DNA of 64,000 nt from an uncultured Methanomicrobiales archaeon. Lineage in GTDB: Archaea > Halobacteriota > Methanomicrobia > Methanomicrobiales > Methanospirillaceae. A model generated the notes under the pieces. It worked only from the letters and a program-made list of their open reading frames with translations, searched no databases and was not told where the DNA came from. This document shows, in pieces, positions 39,386 through 48,191 of this stretch. The position numbers were made by a program, and so were the translations under genes. The DNA lies in assembly GCA_903926075.1 (NCBI GenBank), contig CAIYHQ010000050.1, positions 1 to 64,000 on the forward strand, written 5' to 3'. The first letter of the stretch is position 1; each line of letters opens with the position of its first letter.

Positions 39386-40444
39386 ATGATCCGTGTATTA
39401 ATTGTAGATGATTCACCCGTAATCAGAGAAGTTATCTCACAGATACTTCAAAAAGACCCTGAGATTTCTGTAATCGGTGCTATTGGCAACGGCGAGGACG
39501 GTGTCAAAGCAGCAGTTGAGATGAGTCCTGACCTTATAACAATGGACATAAATCTGCCAGGAATAAACGGCCTAGAGGCCACCCGCAGAATAATGAACCT
39601 TAAACCGGTTCCAATAATCATTGTGAGCAGCACGGTTGATAATTATAATATTTCAACTTCATTTCAGGCGATAGAAGCAGGAGCTCTTGCTGTTATGAGA
39701 ACACCACCTGGTCTGTTGAACCCAACTTTTGAGAATTATGTTCAGGAACTCATCAATACTGTAAAACTTTATTCTGAAATTAAAGTTGTTAAACGTCGTT
39801 TTATAAAATATAACGTGTCCAGTCCTGTTGCAGAACCATATTCTACCACCGATGTTAAGATGATGGATGTTGAAATAGTAGTAATCGGTGCATCCACCGG
39901 GGGACCTCCTGTTGTCGCCACAATATTAACAATACTTGGACCTAATCTTTCAGTTCCTGTACTTATAACTCAGCACATGTCTCCAGGATTCATTACAGGC
40001 TATGCAGAATGGCTCTCCAATTCAAGCAGTGTTTGTGTCAGAGTTCCGGAAGATAACGAGGTCCTGATTCCTGGAATAGTATATGTAGCTCCTGATAATG
40101 TGCATATGGGGGTAAAAGAGAAAGGTAGAATCCATTTATCGAACGAAGACCCAATTAAAAGCCTGCGACCTTCTGTTGGTTACCTGTTCAGGACCGTTGC
40201 TGAGACATACGGGAAAAAAGCACTAGCTGTAATACTTACAGGTATGGGTGACGATGGTGCATCTGAAATGGGGCTAATCAGGAAAAAAGGAGGGATCACA
40301 ATTGCTCAGGACGCAGAAAGTTCTATTGTCAATGGAATGCCCGGGTCCGCAATATCACTCGGTTCAGTCAAGTATATTTTGCCCCCGGAACTGATAGCAG
40401 AAAAAGTCAAGTCACTATTGGAAAAAAAGGTCAAATTCAATTGA
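39386..40444 (+). CDS. cheB: CheB methylesterase (WspF-like)
   Basis: 352 residues from ATG 39386, preceded by GGAG at 39378-39381; the TTG at 39371 is less likely. The REC domain has Asp54 in MDINLPG; the methylesterase domain has Ser170 in IGASTGGPP, a His in TQHMSPGF and an Asp in LTGMGDDGASEM. It removes methyl groups from the MCP and opposes CheR. Confidence 0.94.
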   Translation: MIRVLIVDDSPVIREVISQILQKDPEISVIGAIGNGEDGVKAAVEMSPDLITMDINLPGINGLEATRRIMNLKPVPIIIVSSTVDNYNISTSFQAIEAGALAVMRTPPGLLNPTFENYVQELINTVKLYSEIKVVKRRFIKYNVSSPVAEPYSTTDVKMMDVEIVVIGASTGGPPVVATILTILGPNLSVPVLITQHMSPGFITGYAEWLSNSSSVCVRVPEDNEVLIPGIVYVAPDNVHMGVKEKGRIHLSNEDPIKSLRPSVGYLFRTVAETYGKKALAVILTGMGDDGASEMGLIRKKGGITIAQDAESSIVNGMPGSAISLGSVKYILPPELIAEKVKSLLEKKVKFN

Positions 40445-40459
40445 AGTATGGAGGAACGT

Positions 40460-41680
40460 ATGAGTGATAATGTAGTGGATAGAAAAAGAAGTTATATTCT
40501 TGTCGTAGAAGACAGTCCAACCCAGGCAGAAATGCTCAGGCATCTTCTTCTGCAGAACAATTATATGGCGAGGGTTGCAAATTCCGGTGAAAATGCACTT
40601 GAAATTATAAAAGAAGAGACACCAGATCTTGTTTTGACTGATATTGTTATGCCAGGTATGGATGGATATGAACTCTGCAAAAAAGTGAAATCCGGACAAT
40701 TTAATGAGGACATACCCGTTCTACTTGTTACCGCATTATCAGACCCTAAAGATCTTATACGCGGACTGGAATCCGGGGCAGATAACTTTGTTGTGAAACC
40801 TTATGATGGAGCTGATCTTGTTAATACTGTAAACGACCTTCTTCTTGATTTTTCTTTAAAGAAACATGATGAAAGGGAAGAAGCAGCGATAATTATTGAC
40901 AATGAGCAATACATCGTATCAGCAGACAGGAGGAAAGTTATTCGTTTTCTCCTGTCTACTTATGGAGCTGCAGAAAAGAAAAGGAGAGAACTTGAAGCTG
41001 AGGTTTTAAACAGGAAGGCTGTTGAAGATGCACTTCGTCAGGCAAATAAAAAACTGAATCTCCTTGGGAGCATCACCCGTCACGATGTCCTGAATAAGAT
41101 TATAATTCTTAATGGTTTCATTCCGTTTATAAAGAAAAAGATAACTGATGAGAAAGTACTTGAGGATTTTGTCCGTATTGAACAGGCAGGCATTGCAATT
41201 CAAAGGCTTATAAACTTCACAAAGGAGTATGAAAACCTGGGCTCAGAGAGTGCAAGGTGGCAGGATGTGGACTCAATTGTCAATGGGACATTAATACAGC
41301 AGTTTGCGAATCGTATTGAGTTAAAGACTGAATTAAAGGGGCTTATGCTATTCGCAGACATTATGCTCGAAAAAGTCTTTTATAACCTTGTTGAGAATGC
41401 TGTTAGACATGGCGGGAAAATTTCACATATAAATATTTATTTTATCCAGGATGGAGAAAACCTGAAGATAATCTGTGAGGACGATGGGTCCGGAATAGCC
41501 GATAAAGAAAAGGAATCAGTCTTTGAGAGAGGTTATGGACAAAATACTGGTCTGGGCCTCTTTTTAATCCGTGAAATACTCTCCATTACTGGGATTTTAA
41601 TTAAAGAGAACGGTAATTTTGGCAAAGGTGCCCGCTTTGAAATCCTTGTTCCACCAGGGAAATACCGGTTATCGACCTGA
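40460..41680 (+). CDS. REC-histidine kinase, probable output of the Wsp-like pathway
   Basis: 406 residues from ATG 40460, five bases after GGAGG; an in-frame ATG at 40448 overlaps that site. The REC domain (about 10-130) has Asp61 in LTDIVMPGMDG. A short coiled linker leads to a kinase core with His208 in SITRHDVLNK and an HATPase with DDGSGIADKEKESVF and LGLFLIREIL. There is no transmembrane segment and no HTH or GGDEF domain. It takes the place of WspR at the end of the operon, suggesting a phosphorelay to an unlinked partner. The core is homologous to that of the 160-1749 kinase. Confidence 0.9.
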   Translation: MSDNVVDRKRSYILVVEDSPTQAEMLRHLLLQNNYMARVANSGENALEIIKEETPDLVLTDIVMPGMDGYELCKKVKSGQFNEDIPVLLVTALSDPKDLIRGLESGADNFVVKPYDGADLVNTVNDLLLDFSLKKHDEREEAAIIIDNEQYIVSADRRKVIRFLLSTYGAAEKKRRELEAEVLNRKAVEDALRQANKKLNLLGSITRHDVLNKIIILNGFIPFIKKKITDEKVLEDFVRIEQAGIAIQRLINFTKEYENLGSESARWQDVDSIVNGTLIQQFANRIELKTELKGLMLFADIMLEKVFYNLVENAVRHGGKISHINIYFIQDGENLKIICEDDGSGIADKEKESVFERGYGQNTGLGLFLIREILSITGILIKENGNFGKGARFEILVPPGKYRLST

Positions 41681-41866
41681 ATAATCCTTATACTTTTGTT
41701 TATCTTCAAAGTACCATGGTTTGCGTATTTTGTTTCATATATCGCATCATAAGGTTTATATTTGAATAATATGTCCGTAATTGTATCTAAAAAAAAATGA
41801 GAAAGGGGGAATATTTGTTCAAAATATCAATAAATAAACTGTATCTGATTTTTTCAACCAAAACCC

Positions 41867-42112
41867 TTATCCTTCAGATTTTGCTGCCTCATGGAGATAT
41901 TTTTTTAAAAGTTCCGGGTTTATTTTCCATATATAATCGTTGAAATACAGGATTTCGTAATTTTTATCATGAGTTAGAAATAGTTTTAAAAAATATAACT
42001 CGTTCCATGCACTTCCTTGTAAAAGTCATTCAAGCGGATATTCGAATGGCCTTAATATATCATGAAAATGAATCATCACGCCTGGTTTTAAACAAGGTAA
42101 ACCTTCATATAG
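41867..42112 (-). pseudogene. C-terminal remnant of a SAM-dependent methyltransferase
   Basis: The 470-base gap 41681-42151 has no intact gene, but the minus strand from 42112 to 41867 reads LKPGVMIHFHDILRPFEYPLE, a TGA at 42026-42028, then LLQGSAWNELYFLKLFL and NYEILYFNDYIWK to a TAA at 41867. HFHDIxxPFEYP followed by WNE and FEILYFND is the C-terminal signature of class I methyltransferases found in glycan and surface clusters. The TGA stands where a Trp codon is expected. A TAA is in frame just upstream, so only the tail survives. Nothing else is seen in the gap. Confidence 0.65.
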
Positions 42113-42151
42113 TGATTAATAGGGTCCTCGTGGGGCGAAATGATTATTATT

Positions 42152-42889
42152 CTATTTGATAACTACAGATGCTGTTTCGTCAAATGGATTTGTCCTTATA
42201 GCGAGGGAGAAGAGATATGGATATTTTCTCTTCAGATATTGCATATACGAAATCCAGGAGATAACAAGCTGTTTATAGACCCTCTGAAGGTCTAATTGTA
42301 TATGTGCTATGTCCGAAGGGGGTAATATTCCAAAATCTTTTCTTCTTTCAAGTTCATCCATAGCATGAAAAACCGCCTGCAAAAGTTCAGTAAAAGAATC
42401 ATGTTCAAGAACTACAGGGTTTTCCAATAACTGGACCAGAAAATCCCCATTCTCTTCGAGGCATTTTTTAACTTCCATGATACATACAGTGCTTATTTTG
42501 ATATTGAATATGTGACCCTCAATCTTCATTCTTGCTCGTTCAAAATCATTAACACTCCATGAGTCAATAATTATCAGTTCATTTCTTAATTTAATGAGAT
42601 CTTCATCTGCTTTTATCATTATATCGAGGAGTACGGTCCCTACCCTATTATAAAAGACTCCGATAACCATGTTAAGTTTTTCGAGTCTTTGCGAACGTTC
42701 GTGAGACTCAAGGAGGCGTTGAAGGATGACTGTGACAATAAGGACCTCAATAGGTATAAAGGCAATATTACTGATGAGATAAAAGAGAATATAGTTAATA
42801 TCCCGGAAGATGAAGTATTGCACTGAGTATAAACTAATGGATAACAGGATAAGCCCTGCACTTATCAAGACTAGAGACCTGTTATTCAT
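42152..42889 (-). CDS. Membrane protein with two N-terminal helices and a long cytoplasmic helical domain
   Basis: 245 residues. Two hydrophobic segments (about 6-28 and 33-57) are followed by a charged, mainly helical domain (about 65-245) with no recognised motif. It lies five bases downstream of the subtilase-type gene on the same strand, so it may be co-transcribed with it. Family not recognised; similar 2-TM proteins occur scattered in methanogens (from memory). Function unknown. Confidence 0.6.
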   Translation of the reverse strand: MNNRSLVLISAGLILLSISLYSVQYFIFRDINYILFYLISNIAFIPIEVLIVTVILQRLLESHERSQRLEKLNMVIGVFYNRVGTVLLDIMIKADEDLIKLRNELIIIDSWSVNDFERARMKIEGHIFNIKISTVCIMEVKKCLEENGDFLVQLLENPVVLEHDSFTELLQAVFHAMDELERRKDFGILPPSDIAHIQLDLQRVYKQLVISWISYMQYLKRKYPYLFSLAIRTNPFDETASVVIK

Positions 42890-42893
42890 GATT

Positions 42894-45800
42894 TCAGGAC
42901 TTGTTTTTCACTGAAGAAAGTGGGAGCTTATCTATATTATTTTCATTAATTACGAAATCACGGGTTGTAAATCCATCTTTACCCGCATTTTTGGGGTTTT
43001 CAGAGAACCCAGTACCATCCAGTGAACCCCAGAAGTTTCCTCCGATATATGGTCCTCCTATAATATTTGGCCCTGTCTTCTTCTGTATATTCCATTTATT
43101 TGAAGTGCTGAGGTTGTAGATATAAAAGTTCTTTTGATTATTAAAGAGATTATTATAGATAAGATTATCTTCTGCAAGGTTTAGTCCAATTCCCACAAAA
43201 TTACCCTGAAATAGGTTCGAATTCATTGTGTTATTACTGACATTCGAGATAAGGACACCATGCATGTCATTGTTCTCAATGAGATTTGTAGAAATTTCAG
43301 TTTGATTTGCATTCGTTAAAAATACACCGTCGTTTGAATTTCCACTTATGACATTACCTTTCAAAATATTTTTTTCTCCGGTTAAAACAATACCTCTGTT
43401 TTCATTCAGTATGAATGAACTCTTTTCAACCGTGTTTTTATCAGCGAGGGTGAATACAGCTCCCACAAGGTTCTTTGAGAACGAACTTTTTGATATGATA
43501 TTATCTTTGGAATTTTTAAGTACCATTATACCCATGATATTTCCAGAACCCTGTGAATCAACAATTTTAGACTTACTGGAGCCTAATATAGAAATACCTG
43601 CATAATTATACTCAAAATCACAATTTTCAATTGAAACATCCTTTGTATTATAGAGTGCGATACCACAGAATAGATTTGTGAACTTCAGGTTCTTGATAGT
43701 CACTCTTTCGATTGTTTTATTTGACCCGGTTGTGGTTACAAATATCCCAAATTGCTTTTGTGATGTATTAAGTCCAATAGTAGTCTCAATTCCTTCTATA
43801 GTATGGCCCTGCCCGTCTATGACTACATCGGATGCCATTACATGGATAACAGGTTCGGTGTTTAGCAGAAGATCATTATCCAGCAGATAAACTCCGGATT
43901 TATTTATAACAGCCGGCCCTTCAATCAGGTGCTCTCCAGGGTTGAGTTTTTTTGTTGTTACCGGTGTGGGGGTATGAACAGGTATCTTTGTTGGTGTAAA
44001 ATTTAATGATGGAACTGGCATACCCTGAAGTTTCTCATACATTTTTACAGCGTTTGGTGATCCATATCCATTTACAGGGTCCCACCCTGCTTCGCCAAGG
44101 TCATTTGCGGTATCATACAGTGCACTCTTAATAATACCTGCGGTCATATTTGGGAAAGCACTCCAGATGGATGCCGTAAGCCCTGCAATATGTGCTGCAG
44201 AGGCACTTGTTCCTATAAACGGGACTTCAACACTTCCGGCCCTTGTTACAGACACTCCGGAAGGAGCAACAACATCAGGTTTTCTACGAATTTCCTGTTT
44301 TGGATAAATAATGGTAACAGGGCCCTGTGAGGAATAGTTAAGTACTTTATTTTGGGATGTCTGTGATATTGCACCTACAGTAATTACAGAAGGCACCGCG
44401 GCATGACCAAATATTGAATCTTCAGGTCTGATATTGTCAGGAAGTATTTTTGAACCGCCAAGTGGATACAGATAAATTTCAAGGATACGCGGGTCAGCTT
44501 TCTTCTTGAAGTTCTCTACCGCTACGCCAACTGTTATAGTTTCACTGCCCGTATTTTCATAAATACATTTTTCAAGTGGTTTGTCATCGCCGTTCTGTAA
44601 ACGTTTACTGTATGAGAGGATATCCCCGGTTTTTGCATTGTACATGTAAAGGTCATAATCATTCTTTGATGAATCCCAAGGGTCATCCCACTGAAGTACA
44701 CCAAGGAGGTAACCGCCCCTGGGAACTTTTACGTAAAGATCTTTGTATGGGGAGGTGCCATCACTAAGGTCAGCAAAAGTGTCATTAGGTTGTGCAACGT
44801 ACATGCCTTGGTAATGCCTGCCTGCATCGTTTCCAGCAGCTGTAATATGGATACTGTATGGATTGTTTTTAAGGATATCATTTAGGTGAGTGGCAATCAT
44901 GCCATCTTCAAAATATGGCACCTGCAGCCAGCTTATGTCATCAACCACTATCTGGCAGCCAGCATCATTGAGTGCATCCAGAGCCGAATTAAATTCAATA
45001 TAATTCGATCCACAGTCATGAAAATAAAGTTCTGCCCCTGGAGCGATATCATGTATTATCTCAAGCATTGACACTCCTTCGTCCCCGCCATATGCGTTGC
45101 TTAGTACATGAACATTTAATGGTAGATCCCCTGTTGCCTGTGATTCATTCAGATGATCGACCCCATCAGAGATGACACCTACTTTTATGCCTGTCCCATT
45201 TGCACCGAATTTTTCTCTGACTACATCTGTTCCAATTATTTTATCGCCTTCGGTCATCACGGACCCTATATTTCTGACTGGAGTTGTTAATTCATCGATA
45301 GATGAGACTGCAGGAAGTTTCGCAATTTCAAGTATATTCTCCTTATCTGCCCAACCCGTTATAGTTGTTTTATCTGACTGGAAACTTCTTTTCACATCCA
45401 GATAGTGGGTAATTGTTGAAATGTCCGCCAGATCTCTGAAATTGATCTCTATATGATGAAGATCTTTATTCGATTCTCCAATAGTATCCCCATTCGATTC
45501 CAGCTTCGTAAGTCTGTCAGACGAAAAAGGTTCAGTAATATCTGGCTTTTCAAGGTCGCTTGAAAGTTTGGTATCAAGGAGCGTTTTTTCACCGGTTTTT
45601 TGAGGGCGAATATAATTTCCTTCAGCTTGATCCCTGATTACTTCAGTTTGCCCGGTCAACCTGGAAGAAACATCCTGAATTTTATCTGTACTTAAATCCT
45701 GTATACCATAGAGATTTACAGTGTCCTGTATTGAGTGAAAAACATCTTGCTCCTCTTGTTTAAGAATAGGAGTGTAGAGAATATTATTTGGGTTCAGAGT

Positions 45801-45917
45801 GTCTTCTTCTTTGTATTGATCAGAAAGCACACCCGCTGTTGCACCGGGTATTATTAACATTATGATGAATAAAGCAACAATTGAAGCAAATGCCAGTGAT
45901 ATTATCTTGTTGTTCAT
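42894..45917 (-). CDS. Secreted subtilase-like protein with NosD-type beta-helix
   Basis: 1007 residues. Signal peptide about 1-29; propeptide-like region (about 35-215); an S8-type domain (about 240-630) with Asp251 in VGVISDGVD, Asn363 in TAAGNDAG and Ser571 in FIGTSASAAH. Where subtilisins have HGT, this protein has DEG (Glu280) in GDEGVSMLEIIHDIAPGA. A TPTPV linker leads to a right-handed beta-helix (about 680-1000) of NosD/PbH1 repeats such as IENCDFEYNYAGISI. Inference: surface protease or a binding protein with an altered active site. Confidence 0.85.
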   Translation of the reverse strand: MNNKIISLAFASIVALFIIMLIIPGATAGVLSDQYKEEDTLNPNNILYTPILKQEEQDVFHSIQDTVNLYGIQDLSTDKIQDVSSRLTGQTEVIRDQAEGNYIRPQKTGEKTLLDTKLSSDLEKPDITEPFSSDRLTKLESNGDTIGESNKDLHHIEINFRDLADISTITHYLDVKRSFQSDKTTITGWADKENILEIAKLPAVSSIDELTTPVRNIGSVMTEGDKIIGTDVVREKFGANGTGIKVGVISDGVDHLNESQATGDLPLNVHVLSNAYGGDEGVSMLEIIHDIAPGAELYFHDCGSNYIEFNSALDALNDAGCQIVVDDISWLQVPYFEDGMIATHLNDILKNNPYSIHITAAGNDAGRHYQGMYVAQPNDTFADLSDGTSPYKDLYVKVPRGGYLLGVLQWDDPWDSSKNDYDLYMYNAKTGDILSYSKRLQNGDDKPLEKCIYENTGSETITVGVAVENFKKKADPRILEIYLYPLGGSKILPDNIRPEDSIFGHAAVPSVITVGAISQTSQNKVLNYSSQGPVTIIYPKQEIRRKPDVVAPSGVSVTRAGSVEVPFIGTSASAAHIAGLTASIWSAFPNMTAGIIKSALYDTANDLGEAGWDPVNGYGSPNAVKMYEKLQGMPVPSLNFTPTKIPVHTPTPVTTKKLNPGEHLIEGPAVINKSGVYLLDNDLLLNTEPVIHVMASDVVIDGQGHTIEGIETTIGLNTSQKQFGIFVTTTGSNKTIERVTIKNLKFTNLFCGIALYNTKDVSIENCDFEYNYAGISILGSSKSKIVDSQGSGNIMGIMVLKNSKDNIISKSSFSKNLVGAVFTLADKNTVEKSSFILNENRGIVLTGEKNILKGNVISGNSNDGVFLTNANQTEISTNLIENNDMHGVLISNVSNNTMNSNLFQGNFVGIGLNLAEDNLIYNNLFNNQKNFYIYNLSTSNKWNIQKKTGPNIIGGPYIGGNFWGSLDGTGFSENPKNAGKDGFTTRDFVINENNIDKLPLSSVKNKS

Positions 45918-46044
45918 AGGGGTCTTACCTGAGAGATTTATCTCTAAACCGTCGAATTCCTGAGTATCTATAGTTTCTTAATCTAAAAACCGAATCAATA
46001 AAATTTCATCCTGTAGCAAATTATTATCTGACTTGTGCAAAATT

Positions 46045-46080
46045 TCAATGGCAATAAACCATATAATGCTATATATAAAC
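46045..46080 (-). promoter_or_regulatory. TATA element upstream of the subtilase-like gene
   Basis: On the minus strand GTTTATATATAG (46069-46080 region) matches the archaeal TATA consensus and would start transcription near 46045, giving a leader of about 130 bases. No other feature is recognised in the 229-base intergenic stretch besides the inverted repeat at 46089-46107. Confidence 0.4.
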
Positions 46081-46088
46081 TTTGATCC

Positions 46089-46107
46089 TTTTCAACCCTG
46101 TTGAAAA
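46089..46107. terminator. Inverted repeat, possible terminator of the DUF2298 genes
   Basis: TTTTCAAC (46089-46096) and GTTGAAAA (46100-46107) form an 8-bp stem with a 3-base loop. A T-rich stretch (CCCTCTTTTTTCTC on the minus strand) precedes it just after the stop at 46147. It could end the DUF2298 transcript or be an operator for the subtilase gene whose TATA lies next to it. Confidence 0.4.
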
Positions 46108-46146
46108 AGGTCGGTCTGATAATAGAGAAAAAAGAGGGGTTTAATG

Positions 46147-48183
46147 CTATTCTGTATTGACCCTGTATATCGTCACATTTCCCTTTATAAATATAGGAAC
46201 AAGTCCTGTATCAGGGAGTTCCAGTTTATACTTCGTGCGTTCTGTGTCTCCAACATACAGGAGGGTAACATTATATTTTTTCAGAAGAGATAGCGACTGC
46301 CCTCGTTCCTCATAAATGGATTGAACGTCTCTCTCTCTGTCCCAGAAATTTCCAATTAAGTAACCCCGCCACGATAGTTCATGATTCGGTTCGCCTAAAA
46401 TTGTTGGAATACCCGTATATGAAGAAATTCTTGAAAAGTAGGTCCAGTCCTGGCCTGTTGCTTCTACAATTCTTTCATCCCCTGAAAGTTTGCGAAGGAA
46501 TTCTATTGCAAGAAGGTCATCAGGATGGGTGGTCTCCATGTATGCAAGGCCATCGAGCGTATAATATCCGGAATCAAAACTTATGTCCCGAAGTCCCTTC
46601 CCGACATCGAAATGAAAGATCCATGGCACTGCAAGCAGTAACACAATGGCTATTGCAATGCACGAAAATTTTGTCCCTTTTGAAATTGAAAATTTTTTCA
46701 ATACTGGAACAAACCATTCCCCTACCAAAAAGAGACTTGATATACAGAGGAAGATCCATGCAATGTAGTAAAGTTTGAATATAGTGATAAACCTGTAGTA
46801 AACCAGATCATTCCCCTGTATGAAACTGAATAGTTCACAAAAGATAAGGATTGAGAGACCTGAAAATGCCAGAAGGTCTGTAAACCTTGACCTTTTCATG
46901 AGGATGATATAGATAAGAGGGATTAATGCTATTCCCGTGCTGTATTGTCCCATAGCAAAAAAAGGGACTGCTGCAATGAGCCACAGAGGTCTTTTTATAA
47001 CTGCTTTATGAATATAAAAGTAAAGAATTACCAGGAAGAAACCCGAATACAGGAAGAAATCAAACGGGTTTGTAGTCATAATAGTCGGCACTATCCTATT
47101 TACTGTCTGGCCGTACATCTGAATATAATATGGCAGATATAAAATCATGGCAAGGACTGCTATTCCTAAAAAAATAAAAAATATCTTTTTATAATCCAGT
47201 TCCTTAATTTTTTGCCTGTATGTTATGAGGAGGCCAGTAAGAATCGTCAGAGGTGCATAGGCAATAATATCCCATGTACTGATAAGTCCCATCGTTCCAA
47301 GGCTTAGGACACAGAGAAAAGATATTACAATTTTTGCCATTTTCTCCAGGTAATTCCACTTACAGACAAGGTACCCCAGCAGGAACAGGAGAAGGATTTG
47401 GTTGAAAATACCAACTATATGTCCATGGGCATCCCCAAGAATTAACGAAAAAAGCGGATATTCAGTTGGTACCCCTACAACCCACCTGCTTCCATCAAGT
47501 ATCATGTAGAACCCCTCACCAAGAAGGTAATGATAGATAACAGCAGGGTTGAAAATGAGAAGAAGGAGCAGAGGCAACCACTTAATCTTTGGTAAGAACA
47601 GTTTTCCAAGTGCCAGAAGCATGACTGCGGCAAGACCTGTAACGGTGGGAAGTGCAAGGTTCCATACTACATTTGAGGGAATGCGAGAGACTAGTGCAAG
47701 TGTTCCAAGCATCCAGTGACCAAGGTAGTAGTACATTGTAAGTGGGTAACCACTTGCCCATGGGTCGAGTGGAGGTACCACAGGGTTTCGCATTATCGAC
47801 GCAACAAACCCGTGGTCCATGAAAGCTTCGCTATAATGCGTAAGGACTGGATTAATAAACCGCATCTCAAGGACAAAAATGAAGAAAATCAGGAACGTGA
47901 TATCCCATTGGGTAGATCTTATTAGTTCCCTGAGAATTATCTCTCTTTTTAAGAATGAATAGATAATCAGTAATATAAAAGGGATAATAGCAGCCTGAAC
48001 CGGTATGTGAAGAAGTCCGAAGTACCATGAAATAAGAGTAAATAATAGGACTGAAACCGGATATGCAACCGGGTAAGCATATTCGCGAAGATAAGGCTTT
48101 AAACGTGGCCAGAGGGATAATTGAATCCCCTTCAGTAAAATAAGCCAGGAAATAAGGTATATTATTTGAGTATACACATCCAT
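46147..48183 (-). CDS. DUF2298 (Chlor_Arch_YYY) polytopic membrane protein, copy 2
   Basis: 678 residues with about a dozen membrane helices. The family signature is LTHYSEAFMDHGFVASIMRN and PPLDPWASGYPLTMYYYLGHWMLG. A soluble C-terminal part (about 540-678) contains HELSWRG and IYEERGQSLSLLKKYNVTLLYVGD. The fold resembles GT-C glycosyltransferases, and the family is suspected to handle lipid-linked sugars; the activity is not established. It is a tandem paralogue of the next gene upstream, separated by eight bases. Confidence 0.85.
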   Translation of the reverse strand: MDVYTQIIYLISWLILLKGIQLSLWPRLKPYLREYAYPVAYPVSVLLFTLISWYFGLLHIPVQAAIIPFILLIIYSFLKREIILRELIRSTQWDITFLIFFIFVLEMRFINPVLTHYSEAFMDHGFVASIMRNPVVPPLDPWASGYPLTMYYYLGHWMLGTLALVSRIPSNVVWNLALPTVTGLAAVMLLALGKLFLPKIKWLPLLLLLIFNPAVIYHYLLGEGFYMILDGSRWVVGVPTEYPLFSLILGDAHGHIVGIFNQILLLFLLGYLVCKWNYLEKMAKIVISFLCVLSLGTMGLISTWDIIAYAPLTILTGLLITYRQKIKELDYKKIFFIFLGIAVLAMILYLPYYIQMYGQTVNRIVPTIMTTNPFDFFLYSGFFLVILYFYIHKAVIKRPLWLIAAVPFFAMGQYSTGIALIPLIYIILMKRSRFTDLLAFSGLSILIFCELFSFIQGNDLVYYRFITIFKLYYIAWIFLCISSLFLVGEWFVPVLKKFSISKGTKFSCIAIAIVLLLAVPWIFHFDVGKGLRDISFDSGYYTLDGLAYMETTHPDDLLAIEFLRKLSGDERIVEATGQDWTYFSRISSYTGIPTILGEPNHELSWRGYLIGNFWDRERDVQSIYEERGQSLSLLKKYNVTLLYVGDTERTKYKLELPDTGLVPIFIKGNVTIYRVNTE

Positions 48184-48191
48184 AAGAAAAA

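Noticed and set aside
31688-41680. Reading the operon as an archaellum chemotaxis cluster
   Set aside because: No CheY, CheC, CheD, CheF or archaellin gene is present, while CheR-TPR, two CheW and CheA-REC fit the Wsp/ACF class.
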